A DNA stretch of 64,000 bases from Candidatus Aquidulcis sp. (lineage in GTDB: Bacteria > Chloroflexota > Anaerolineae > UBA4142). The first letter of the stretch is position 1. The number at the start of each line of letters is the position of its first letter. The stretch spans positions 16,121-80,120 of the forward strand of contig DYJA01000019.1 in NCBI GenBank assembly GCA_020723345.1. Reading direction: 5' to 3'. The notes below the pieces were generated by a model that saw only the letters and a list, made by a program, of their open reading frames with translations, was not told the DNA's origin and did not search any database. Made by a program: the position numbers and the translations under genes. This document shows, piece by piece, positions 25,682 through 33,746 of the stretch.

Positions 25682-27993
25682 AAACAAATCGCGCCGCCGC
25701 GCTGACCGCGCTCCACGGCTTGGGCGGCATCGGCAAGACGCAACTGGCGATGGAGTACGCGCATCGTCACGCGAGCGAGTACGACATCGTTTGGTGGATG
25801 CACTCCGAAAATCCCGCGACGCTCGCGGCGGATTTCGCGCGGCTCGCGCAATCGCTGAACCTGGTCGAGAAGGACGCGCAAGACCAGCGCATCGTCATCG
25901 AAGCGGTGAAACGCGCGCTGCAACAGAGCGCCCCCTACCTGTTGATTTTCGACAATGCGACGAGTCAGGACGAGGTGTATCCGTTTCTGCCCGAAGGCGG
26001 ACACATCCTCATCACCTCGCGCCAGACCGCGTGGCGCGGCATCGCCAATCCGCTCGCGGTGACCAAGTTGCCGCGCGCGGAGGCGGTTGCGTTTTTGCTC
26101 AAGCGCACGCGCGGACAGACTTCAAAAGTCTCGCAGACTTTAGAAGTCTACGGTGACGCCGACAAACTCGCGGACGCGCTGGGTGATTTGCCGCTCGCGC
26201 TCGAACAAGCGGGCGCGTACTGCGACGCGTGCGGCGCGTCGCTCGCGGAATATCTGGCGTTGTTCGCCGCGCGGCGATTGGAACTGCTCAAGGATTTCAA
26301 ACCGCTGGATTATCCCGACACGGTCTTGACGACGTGGAACTTGGCGTTTGAACAAATCGCGCGCGATGCTAATGCCGCGTCGCTCCTCAACCTCTGCGCG
26401 TTCTTCGCGCCCGATGATATTCCGCGCGATTTGCTCGTGGGTCCTTCGACTTCGCTGCGCTCCGCTCAGGATGTACCTTCGACTTCGCTGCGCTCCGCTC
26501 AGGATGCTCCGCCTCTGCCGAAAGACGATTTGGAATTCAACGCTGCGCTCATTGCCCTGCGCCGCTATTCGTTTATTCGTTCCGACAATTCGTTGACGCT
26601 TTCCGTCCACCGCCTGGTGCAAGCCGTGACGCGCGACCGAATGAGCGACGACGACCGCAAACGCTTTGCCGCATCCGCCACGAGGATTGTGGACGCTGCG
26701 TTTCCGTCTGGAAATTTCCAAGACGACCCTGCAACCTGGGATACGTGCGCGCGATTGCTCCCGCACGCGCTTGCCGCCGCTGATTATGCCGCCGCGCTTG
26801 AAGTTGCACCAGAAGCAACTGCGCGACAGTTCATACGAGTTGGCGTTTACCATCAAGTCCGCGCGCAATTCGCCGATGCCAAGCGACTGTTTGAACGCGC
26901 GATTGCGATTGACGAATCCGCATACGGAGAAAATCGCCCTGAAGTCGCAATTGACATCAACAACCTCGGCTCGGTGCTGCAAGACCTCGGCGACCTCAAC
27001 GGCGCACGCGAGTGCTTCGAGCGCGCACTCAAGATTGACGAAGCAACCTTCGGTCCCAACCATCCCGACGTCGCACGCGACGTCAACAACCTCGGCGCGG
27101 TGCTGCAAGCCCTCGGCGACCTCAACGGCGCACGCCAGTGCTTCGAGCGCGCACTCAAGATTGACGAAGCCGCCTTCGTTCCCAACCATCCCAACGTTGC
27201 CATCCGCGTCAACAACCTCGGCGCGGTGCTGCAAGACCTCGGTGACCTCAGCGGCGCACACGAGTGCTTCGAGCGCGCACTCAAGATTTGGGAATCCAAC
27301 CTGGGCGCAAATCATCCGCAAGTTGCCATCGGCGTCAACAACCTCGGCTTGGTGCTGAAAGACCTCGGCGACCTCAACGGCGCACGCGAGCACTACGAGC
27401 GCGCACTCAAGATTTTCGAAGCCACCTTTGGTGCAAATCATCCGAACGTCGCCAGCAGCGTCAACAACCTCGGCAGAGTAATGCAAGACCTCGGCGACCT
27501 CAACGGCGCACGCGAGTGCTTCGAACGCGCACTCAAGATTTGGGAATCCAACTTGGGTGCGAATCATCCGCAAGTTGCTATCGGCGTCAACAACCTCGGC
27601 GAAGTTCTGCGCAACCTCGGTGACTTCGATGGCGCACGCCACTGCTATGAGCGCGCACTCAAGATTTGGGAATCCAACCTGGGCGCAAATCATCCGCAAG
27701 TTGCTATCGGCGTCAACAACCTCGGCTTGGTTCTGCAAGCCCTCGGCGACCTCAACCGCGCACGCGAGTGCTTCGAGCGCGCACTCAAGATTTGGGAATC
27801 CAACTTGGGCGCGAATCATCCAAACGTCGCCAGCAGCGTCAACAACCTCGGCGGGGTACTGCATGCCCTCGGCGACCTCAACGGCGCGCGCGAGCACTTC
27901 GAGCGCGCGTTGAAAATCTTGACGCAGTTCTTGCCAGAGAATCATCCGAACATCAAGAGGGTGCGGGGGAATTTGGAGGAGTTGGGGAAGTAG
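25489..27993 (+). CDS. NB-ARC ATPase with TPR repeats (3' half of split TIR-NB-ARC-TPR gene)
   Basis: 834 codons open from an ATG inside the TIR gene. Real homology begins near residue 34 (FPGTLPRVWNVPHRNPNFTG). NB-ARC motifs: P-loop GLGGIGKTQLAMEYA, Walker B YLLIFDNATS, RNBS-B-like ILITSRQTAW and LPLALEQAGAY. A winged-helix region follows, then nine TPR-like units of 42 residues (ALGDLNGARECFERALKI / NHPxVAxxVNNLG), the last degenerate. STAND NTPases of this plan sense an invader through the TPRs and activate the effector domain, here the TIR. The units are nearly identical in DNA. Two tandem in-frame copies of the CTGAGC/CGAAGG repeat at 26447-26509 encode PSTSLRSAQD twice. Translation start after the frameshift is uncertain. 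Confidence 0.85.
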   Translation: MFARRRHARTRQAHNRAGISASIGRASGSPLRFPGTLPRVWNVPHRNPNFTGREVELAQVRDALKTNRAAALTALHGLGGIGKTQLAMEYAHRHASEYDIVWWMHSENPATLAADFARLAQSLNLVEKDAQDQRIVIEAVKRALQQSAPYLLIFDNATSQDEVYPFLPEGGHILITSRQTAWRGIANPLAVTKLPRAEAVAFLLKRTRGQTSKVSQTLEVYGDADKLADALGDLPLALEQAGAYCDACGASLAEYLALFAARRLELLKDFKPLDYPDTVLTTWNLAFEQIARDANAASLLNLCAFFAPDDIPRDLLVGPSTSLRSAQDVPSTSLRSAQDAPPLPKDDLEFNAALIALRRYSFIRSDNSLTLSVHRLVQAVTRDRMSDDDRKRFAASATRIVDAAFPSGNFQDDPATWDTCARLLPHALAAADYAAALEVAPEATARQFIRVGVYHQVRAQFADAKRLFERAIAIDESAYGENRPEVAIDINNLGSVLQDLGDLNGARECFERALKIDEATFGPNHPDVARDVNNLGAVLQALGDLNGARQCFERALKIDEAAFVPNHPNVAIRVNNLGAVLQDLGDLSGAHECFERALKIWESNLGANHPQVAIGVNNLGLVLKDLGDLNGAREHYERALKIFEATFGANHPNVASSVNNLGRVMQDLGDLNGARECFERALKIWESNLGANHPQVAIGVNNLGEVLRNLGDFDGARHCYERALKIWESNLGANHPQVAIGVNNLGLVLQALGDLNRARECFERALKIWESNLGANHPNVASSVNNLGGVLHALGDLNGAREHFERALKILTQFLPENHPNIKRVRGNLEELGK
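25557..25583. repeat. GC-rich palindrome at the TIR/NB-ARC junction
   Basis: GGGCGAGCCAGCGGCTCGCCC followed by CTACG. It lies exactly where the reading frame changes, and related GGGCG...CGCCCCTAC palindromes are at 33541 and 59280-59378. Confidence 0.8.
26447..26509. repeat. Tandem CTGAGC/CGAAGG-type repeat inside NB-ARC gene
   Basis: Two 30-bp copies of CCTTCGACTTCGCTGCGCTC + CGCTCAGGATG, in frame. Confidence 0.9.
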
Positions 27994-28235
27994 GACAACG
28001 GACAAGTGCGGATTAAACGGACACGACAAGACCTGTCAGGTCGCTTGCGCGAAAACCTGACAGGTCTATTCATCGCGCGTCCGTTTAATTCGGTTTTGTC
28101 CGTTGTCATCGGGCGGGGAGATTACAACGGACAAGTGCGGATTAAACGGACAAGACAAGACCTGTCAGGTTTTTGGAAACCTGACAGGTCTGTCCCAGGT
28201 TCGTCCGTTCCTTTTCGGTTTTGTCCGTTGTAATC
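27994..28235. repeat. Tandem inverted-repeat element (ACAACGGAC family), two copies
   Basis: Each copy starts ACAACGGACAAGTGCGGATT and AAACGGACA, and ends GTCCGTTTAATTCGG-like then TTTTGTCCGTTGT, so it folds as a hairpin. Inside each is an AGACCTGTCAGGT palindrome (28029-28067, 28158-28191). The same family abuts the CRISPR array at 48251-48503. No gene is seen in 27994-28414. Confidence 0.85.
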
Positions 28236-28288
28236 ACCCCGCGCGCCAATCAAAAACGCGCGCCTCGTTCACGCGCGCGGTTTCCATT

Positions 28289-28371
28289 TGTCATTGCGAG
28301 GAGCGATTTATGCGACGAGAAATCTCGTTTCCGCAGTTACAACGAGATTTCTCGCTCCGCTCGAAATGACA
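28289..28371. repeat. Palindromic element TGTCATTGCGAG ... CTCGAAATGACA
   Basis: Terminal inverted repeats with inner GAGAAATCTCGTTT / AACGAGATTTCTC arms. Related to 12606-12725. Confidence 0.8.
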
Positions 28372-28414
28372 CTGCCCCACTGTTCACCGTTCACCGTTCA
28401 CTGTTGACTGTTCA

Positions 28415-29278
28415 CTACGCGACCGCGATCAGCATCAACCCCACCACCATCAGCGCCGCGGCAAAGACGCGCAGCGCGCCCAGTTGCTCTTTCAGCAGCA
28501 GCCAGCCCAACAGCGCGCCCATCACCACGCTCGACGCGCGCACCGACCCGACGTAACTCGCCGCGGTCATCTGCAAGCCCATCAGCGCGAAGAGATAACT
28601 CGCCACCGTCGCGAAACTGCCCAGGATGATGCGCCGCCAGTTCGCTCGCCACTCGCGCCGCGTGCTGTCGCGATTCATGCGCGACCACGCGATCGGCGCG
28701 TAGCCGATCGCGATGCCGGTGTACATCCACCAGTTATACACCAGCGGCGAGGCGTACTGCATCCCCACTTTGTCGAGCAAGGTGTACGCCGTCACGCACA
28801 GCGCGGCAAGCAACGCGATCTGCGTCGGACGATGCGCCAGCGCGCGCAGCGGCTTGAGTACCTCGCCAGACGACGGAACACTGGCGAGGTAAATCCCCAG
28901 CACCAGCACGCCAATGCCGACGTAACCCAGCAGCGGCAAGCGCTCGCCGAGAAAAACCGCGCCGAGCGCGGCGATCAACAGCGGCGGCGTGCCGCGCGCG
29001 ATCGGGTACACTTGCGAGAGATCGCCGTTCGCGTAACCGAGCGTAATCAAGCGCGCGTACGCCACTTCGACCGCGATGCTGGGAATGATGATGAGCCACG
29101 CGTTCAGTTGCATCGCCAGCGACGATTGCGCGGCGACAAACACGCCGTACCATATCGCGCCCACGGCGATTGCCCACCACAAAAACGCGGACGAATCGCG
29201 TCCGCTCTTGAAGAACAGATTCGAAATCGCGTGCAGAATGGCGGCGATGAGAACGACGATGAGAGCAAGTAAGGGCAT
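28415..29278 (-). CDS. EamA/DMT-family transporter
   Basis: 287 residues, ten membrane segments in two EamA halves (first half about 1-135, second about 150-287; the second ends LLGWLLLKEQLGALRVFAAALMVVG in family style). The drug/metabolite transporter superfamily exports or imports small metabolites; the substrate is not predictable. Heptad repeat hairpins flank it on both sides (28378, 29283). It is one of three EamA genes in the window. Confidence 0.9.
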   Translation of the reverse strand: MPLLALIVVLIAAILHAISNLFFKSGRDSSAFLWWAIAVGAIWYGVFVAAQSSLAMQLNAWLIIIPSIAVEVAYARLITLGYANGDLSQVYPIARGTPPLLIAALGAVFLGERLPLLGYVGIGVLVLGIYLASVPSSGEVLKPLRALAHRPTQIALLAALCVTAYTLLDKVGMQYASPLVYNWWMYTGIAIGYAPIAWSRMNRDSTRREWRANWRRIILGSFATVASYLFALMGLQMTAASYVGSVRASSVVMGALLGWLLLKEQLGALRVFAAALMVVGLMLIAVA

Positions 29279-29282
29279 AGTC

Positions 29283-29356
29283 CAGTGTTCAGTCTTCAGT
29301 CTTCAGTGTTCAGTATCTTGACAACTGAATACTGGACACTGAATACTGATTACTGC
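29283..29356. repeat. Heptad repeat hairpin (CAGTGTT family)
   Basis: CAGTGTTCAGTCTTCAGTCTTC on one arm, AACTGAATACTGGACACTG on the other, between EamA and the acyl-CoA ligase gene; it slightly overlaps the ligase 3' end. Confidence 0.8.
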
Positions 29357-31815
29357 TTTTCCTCCAACTTTCGTTTGAACACTTTGCCCACAAACGTCTT
29401 GGGTAACTGTTCGCGGAACTCGACGAGACGCGGCACCGCCGATTCGCTCAAACGCATTCGACAAAACTCCATAAATTCTTCGGGCGTCGCGACTTCGCCT
29501 TTGCGCAAGACGACGTACGCTTTGACGAATTGTTGCCCGCCGTCGGGCGGCACGCCCGCGACCGCGGCTTCCAACACTTTGGGATTTTCGTACAACACTT
29601 CTTCGACATCGCGCGGATAAACGTTGAACGCGCCCGCGAGAATCATATCTTTTTTGCGGTCGATGATTTGAAAATAGCCGTCTTCGTCCATCCGCGCGAG
29701 ATCACCGGTGAACAGCCAACCATCACGCAATGCCTGCGCGGTTTCGTCGGGACGATTCCAGTACCCACACATCACTTGCGGTCCGCGCACTGCGAGTTCG
29801 CCGATTGCGCCGACCGGCGCGTCCTGTCCTGTTTCCAAGTCAACAATTTTCGCGTCGGTGTCGGGGAACGGCACGCCGATAGTTCCCGTTTTGCGCGGAC
29901 CGTAGATCGGATTCGCGTGCGTCACGGGACTTGCTTCCGTCAAGCCGTACCCTTCGACGAGTTTGCCGCGCGTCAGTTTTTCAAATTCCTCTTGCACTTC
30001 GACGGGCAGCGGCGCCGCGCCGCTTACGCACGCGCGGATAGATTTCAAGCCGTACTTGCGGACGTTCGGAAAATGATTGATCGCGACGTACATCGTCGGC
30101 ACGCCGGGGAACAGCGTTGGGCGATAGCGCGCGATGACGTTCAGCACTTCGCGCGTCGAGAACGTCGGCAGAAGAATCAGCGTCGCGGCAATCGAAATAC
30201 CCAGGTTCATCGCGGTCGTCATGCCGTAAATGTGCGAGAACGGCAGCGCGCACAACAATCGTTCTGCGCCTTCGTCGATGTCGGTGATCCAGTGCCGCAC
30301 TTGCGCGGTGTTCGCGACGATGTTCGCGTGCGACAGCATCACGCCTTTCGACACGTCGGTCGTGCCGCTCGAATATTGGATCAACGCGAGATCATCGGGC
30401 GCGACCTCGACCGTCGGCTGCGCGTTCGACGCGCGCGCGAGCAAATCTTGGAATGCGAACGCGTCGCGCTCGCCGCGCAGATCAATCCGATGTCCCTCGC
30501 GCGACTCGCGCACGATCTCAAACAGCGCGCGGCGCAACGGCGAAAAATATTCCTTGATGTTCGTGACGATGACGCGTTTGAGCGGTGTACCGGCTTTGAC
30601 AATTTTGATGAGCGGATAAAAGAGACTGAGCGCGACAATCGTCTCCGCGTCCGAATCGTTGAGTTGATGCCCCAGTTCGTCCGCCGTCGAAAGCGGATTC
30701 ATGCTCACCGCGATCGCGCCCGCCTTGAGCGCGGCGTAGTACGCGATCACCATCTGCGGCGAGTTCGGCAACAACAGCGCGACGCGGTCACCTTTCTTGA
30801 CGCCAAGTTGGATCAGCGCGTTCGCGAAGCGATTGACCGCGTCGTTCAATTCGCGGTACGTCAGCGCGCGGTCGTAGAAAATCAGCGCGCGCGTGCGCGG
30901 ATGATGCCGCGCCGCCGTGTCCAAAAATCGAAACAACGGCTGCGACGGATACGCGAGCGTGAACGGCACGTCGGGTTCGTAGTGCTTGAGCCACGGACGC
31001 CGCTTGACCAGATCGGCTTTTTCGCGTTCGCGTCCTTCGCGCCACGAGACCGCGCTCGCGCCGATAAAACGCGTCACCGCGCGATTCACCGCGTCGGGTC
31101 GTTCGAGCATGACGAGATGCGCCGAGACGGGAATCTTGGCGATCTGCGCGCCGGGAATCAAATCGGGCACCGCGTCGTACGCCGATTGCTTGAAGACAAT
31201 GTCGCGATGACCGATCACGACGAGCGACAGCGCGCGCACGCGCGGAAAATAATCCTGCCCGCGCCATTTCGACAGCGTGCTATGAAACATCGCTTTCAAG
31301 ACGAACGCGGGCGCGGCGAGCGCTTTGGGAAACATCGCGCGGATCGGTTCGGCGATCACGAGCGGCAAATGAAACGCGAGTTTCAAGAGCGGGCTGAGGA
31401 CGAAATCGACGGATGTACTGACGAAGACGACGCGCTCGACGCGTTCGGGATGTTTCGCCGCGTACGTCGCGGCAATCGCGCCGCCGAACGAATGCCCGAA
31501 CAAAATAAATTTCGGCGGCAAGTTCAGCGCGCTCACGACGCGTTCGACGTCGCCGACGAGATCGTCCATCGCGTATCCCGTCGCCGGACGATCCGACAAG
31601 CCGTGTCCGCGCAAATCCACCGCGACGACGCGGCTTTTGTCGGCAAATTCGACGAGTTGATGCTCCCATTGCATCGCGAATCCGCCAAAGCCGTGCAGGA
31701 ACAGCAGCGTGCGTTCCGCAGGCGACCGTCCCGCGTCGATCACGCTCAAGCGGATCAGCGGCTCGGTCGAAACCGTCACTTCTTTGCGATAGAGTTCGAG
31801 ATCGAGTAGAGGCAT
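29350..31815 (-). CDS. Fusion of alpha/beta hydrolase and long-chain acyl-CoA ligase
   Basis: 821 residues. Residues about 20-265 are an alpha/beta hydrolase: LLFLHGFGGFAMQWE (oxyanion loop), nucleophile Ser in LFGHSFGGAIAA, Asp in GHRDIVFK and His in SAHLVMLERP. From about 295 an acyl-adenylate ligase follows: ALTYRELNDAVNRFANAL, ATP loop YSSGTTDVSKGVMLSH, GYGLTEASPVTH, GWLFTGDLARMDEDGYF and the C-terminal PKTFVGKVFKRKL lysine. The ligase activates fatty acids to acyl-CoA; the hydrolase could release them from an ester or lipid first, coupling lipolysis to activation. Both active sites look intact. No frameshift or linker stop is seen, so it is a true fusion. Confidence 0.9.
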   Translation of the reverse strand: MPLLDLELYRKEVTVSTEPLIRLSVIDAGRSPAERTLLFLHGFGGFAMQWEHQLVEFADKSRVVAVDLRGHGLSDRPATGYAMDDLVGDVERVVSALNLPPKFILFGHSFGGAIAATYAAKHPERVERVVFVSTSVDFVLSPLLKLAFHLPLVIAEPIRAMFPKALAAPAFVLKAMFHSTLSKWRGQDYFPRVRALSLVVIGHRDIVFKQSAYDAVPDLIPGAQIAKIPVSAHLVMLERPDAVNRAVTRFIGASAVSWREGREREKADLVKRRPWLKHYEPDVPFTLAYPSQPLFRFLDTAARHHPRTRALIFYDRALTYRELNDAVNRFANALIQLGVKKGDRVALLLPNSPQMVIAYYAALKAGAIAVSMNPLSTADELGHQLNDSDAETIVALSLFYPLIKIVKAGTPLKRVIVTNIKEYFSPLRRALFEIVRESREGHRIDLRGERDAFAFQDLLARASNAQPTVEVAPDDLALIQYSSGTTDVSKGVMLSHANIVANTAQVRHWITDIDEGAERLLCALPFSHIYGMTTAMNLGISIAATLILLPTFSTREVLNVIARYRPTLFPGVPTMYVAINHFPNVRKYGLKSIRACVSGAAPLPVEVQEEFEKLTRGKLVEGYGLTEASPVTHANPIYGPRKTGTIGVPFPDTDAKIVDLETGQDAPVGAIGELAVRGPQVMCGYWNRPDETAQALRDGWLFTGDLARMDEDGYFQIIDRKKDMILAGAFNVYPRDVEEVLYENPKVLEAAVAGVPPDGGQQFVKAYVVLRKGEVATPEEFMEFCRMRLSESAVPRLVEFREQLPKTFVGKVFKRKLEEKQ

Positions 31816-31828
31816 TCGTCACCTCGGG

Positions 31829-31912
31829 GAAATTGGAGATTAGGGATTGGAGATTGGAGATTGGGAATTTGTGATCTTCGATTTTCGATTTAGGATTTTT
31901 GATTTCTCAACA
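31829..31912. repeat. Heptad repeats (GAGATTG and CGATTTT families)
   Basis: GGAGATTAGGGATTGGAGATTG then CTTCGATTTTCGATTTAGG. The right part encodes the last codons of the nucleotidyltransferase-like gene (LRNQKS). Confidence 0.75.
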
Positions 31913-32375
31913 CGAGCAACGCTTCGAGTTCGGGCAACGCGTTCAAGTCTTTGGGACGACCTGCGGCTTTTTTGGAGTGGATCAGCCCTTCCAGCGAGAG
32001 AACCCAAACGGCGAATCCAAAGAGTTCCATTTTTTCCGACGCCGCGACAACCTGATCGAATTTTCCCAGACCTGACACTTCACCGAGCAAATCCAGATCT
32101 CCGAGATCGGTAACCAATGTAAAATTCAGACCCGCAATGACTGTGGGCGGGTCAAAGCGAAATGGCAAACCAGTCGGCGCGCCACGCAGATAGGGATGGA
32201 ATGGCTCAAGCGCGTTACAAAGACGTTGAATATTGTCAGGAGTCCGTTCGTAACAGACATCCACATCAAACGTCAACTGCGCCGAACCGCGCGCGTTCGC
32301 CGCCAAGCCGCCAATCAAAACAAAAGCAACTCGTTTCTCGCTGAGCACCGCAATGAGTTCCTCAATTTGCGTCAT
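31890..32375 (-). CDS. Nucleotidyltransferase-like protein (AbiEii/DUF6036-type), putative toxin
   Basis: 161 residues. The N-terminus reads LSEKRVAFVLIGGLAANARG then TFDVDVCYERT, matching nucleotidyltransferase-fold proteins (GGxA...DxD) of the AbiEii/MNT type. The acidic pair DVD is kept. Such genes often form two-gene toxin-antitoxin-like modules; a 73-residue partner overlaps upstream by 14 bp. C-terminal KKAAGRPKDLNALPELEAL is also family-like. Confidence 0.8.
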   Translation of the reverse strand: MTQIEELIAVLSEKRVAFVLIGGLAANARGSAQLTFDVDVCYERTPDNIQRLCNALEPFHPYLRGAPTGLPFRFDPPTVIAGLNFTLVTDLGDLDLLGEVSGLGKFDQVVAASEKMELFGFAVWVLSLEGLIHSKKAAGRPKDLNALPELEALLVLRNQKS

Positions 32376-32583
32376 GCTTTTGCTTTGCCTCCCGCGTCAT
32401 CTGAAACGACTTGACCTCCGCCCGAAATGCAAGGACAGATTCCAACACGCGTTGAGCTTTGCGAAGACGTTCCGTCGGCGTGAGTTTCAAGTTTTCCATG
32501 AGCAACGTAATATCAACGCCGTACTTCTGCGCGCGTTGAATCGCATTGGATTGCGGAAATTGTTCTATCTGACGCGTCTCCAT
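32362..32583 (-). CDS. Small partner of the nucleotidyltransferase-like gene, putative antitoxin
   Basis: 73 residues, mostly helical (NAIQRAQKYGVDITLLMENLKL, then TPTERLRKAQRVLESVL). It overlaps the next gene by 14 bp, the arrangement seen for pairs of this kind. GGGAAAAGCAA is the only weak ribosome site. Confidence 0.65.
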   Translation of the reverse strand: METRQIEQFPQSNAIQRAQKYGVDITLLMENLKLTPTERLRKAQRVLESVLAFRAEVKSFQMTREAKQKHDAN

Positions 32584-32630
32584 TTGCTTTTCCCTCGCTG
32601 AACCACGAATTCAAAAAACCGCTACCCTTG

Positions 32631-32954
32631 TCAGGAATAGCGGCGCTGATTCAGGCAGTTTTTTTTTCGTTTTGCAGGAGCGCGAACAGTGCGTAACTGT
32701 CGAGCACGTATCCTGGCTTCTTCACGTCCGCGATCGCGGGCGCGTTCGGCGAGGAGGACTTTGGTGAAGGAGGGATATTTGGCATATTCGTTTTGCATCT
32801 CCTGAATCAACGCGCGAACATCAGTCACGCCTGATTTCGGTGCAGTTTCCACCTGCGCGGGCTGACCTTGCACGATTTTTTCCAACGCCTCCACGCGTTT
32901 GACCAACGCCTGATATTCCGTCACGGTTACCTGCGCCATCGGTTGATCCGTCAT
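32631..32954 (-). CDS. Coiled-coil protein, putative antitoxin of a decayed PIN pair
   Basis: 107 residues from MTDQPMAQVTVTEYQALVKR (AGGTGATCGCT upstream); the earlier Met at 33020 is unlikely. It has a coiled-coil (LVKRVEALEKIVQG) and a charged C-terminal helix. Its 3' end overlaps, in another frame, the first codons of a PIN toxin fragment (32651-32725). The last ~25 residues (RTVRAPAKRKKNCLNQRR) are probably not native. Confidence 0.55.
   Translation of the reverse strand: MTDQPMAQVTVTEYQALVKRVEALEKIVQGQPAQVETAPKSGVTDVRALIQEMQNEYAKYPSFTKVLLAERARDRGREEARIRARQLRTVRAPAKRKKNCLNQRRYS
32651..32725 (-). pseudogene. Truncated PIN-domain (VapC-like) toxin
   Basis: A GTG-started frame reads VKKPGYVLDSYALFALLQNE then KKTA and a stop, only 24 residues. 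This is the first beta strand of a PIN domain with the catalytic Asp in VLDSYAL. The remaining ~105 residues of a VapC toxin are absent; the fragment ends in a nine-A tract. The toxin is therefore dead, leaving its partner gene behind. Confidence 0.7.
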
Positions 32955-33023
32955 AGCGATCACCTTTCTTTTCGAACCGCCACCATCATACCACAAGAGC
33001 CACAGGCAGACAACTGCCAATCT

Positions 33024-33746
33024 TCAATCCCAATCTCCAATCTGCGTCAAGCACCACGCGACGCGCGCGGGAATCCATTCCGCGAGCGCGCGCCAGGGCA
33101 CGAGCATTTCGCACGTGATGGGCATTCGCTTTGAAAAGTTCCACGACGGCGTAAACGCGCGTTGCTTGAGGTACGCCGTCACGCGCGCGTCGTTTTCCGG
33201 CGTCTTGGGAAACATTCCGCGAAACAAGCCGTTATCCAGCACGCCGTCCTTGCCCGCGTCGCGTCCTGCTTCTTGCTCCGCCCATTCGCGGATTTCGTTG
33301 AACGGCTCGATGCTCGCCGCTAACGCGTGCTTGCCGGGCTGCGCGAGCAAAATCGGGTGCGCGCCGTCGAGCACGGGCTTGCCGCCGACTTCGGCGATTC
33401 CGTACATGCCGTGCCAACTCGCTTCGACGGCGACAACCGCGCCGTCCGCGCCGACGAACGTCCACGCGTGTTCGAGTTCGTACAGATGCCCGATGTCCCA
33501 ATCCCACCACAGCGCGTACTCAATCGCGCGCGTCGCGAGATTGTACGGGCGGGGTGACCCCGCCCCTACCTCGACGCGGCGTTTGGGAAACGAGAGCGAC
33601 GCGTCCGCGTGATCGAAAATCGTGTAACCGACCGCGACAATCGCGAACGGTTCGCGTTCGTCCGCGAGAATGATCGGCGCGTAGCGCGCGGCAAGATCGC
33701 GCGCCTTTTCGTCTTGGGTAACTTGAGGCAATTGGCTGCCGTCCAT
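33024..33746 (-). CDS. Protein of unknown function
   Basis: 240 residues, soluble, Trp-rich (ALWWDWDIGHLYELEHAW, EASWHGMYGIAEVGGK). I do not recognise a family; AARYAPIILADEREPF vaguely recalls Vps62-like proteins. The residues VGAGSPRPYN are encoded by an inserted GGGGCGGGGTCACCCCGCCC-type palindrome at about 33541-33572. The start abuts the stop of the diguanylate cyclase gene, so it is the last gene of the signalling operon. Confidence 0.6.
   Translation of the reverse strand: MDGSQLPQVTQDEKARDLAARYAPIILADEREPFAIVAVGYTIFDHADASLSFPKRRVEVGAGSPRPYNLATRAIEYALWWDWDIGHLYELEHAWTFVGADGAVVAVEASWHGMYGIAEVGGKPVLDGAHPILLAQPGKHALAASIEPFNEIREWAEQEAGRDAGKDGVLDNGLFRGMFPKTPENDARVTAYLKQRAFTPSWNFSKRMPITCEMLVPWRALAEWIPARVAWCLTQIGDWD

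Noticed and set aside
26140-28029. 629-codon open frame on the minus strand opposite the NB-ARC-TPR gene
   Set aside because: It exists only because the TPR units repeat with a multiple of three; the product is itself a periodic low-complexity shadow and the plus-strand NB-ARC and TPR motifs are clear.
29530-31809. 759-codon plus-strand open frame opposite the acyl-CoA ligase
   Set aside because: Arg/His-rich composition typical of antisense frames in GC-rich DNA; the minus-strand fusion protein has all catalytic motifs.
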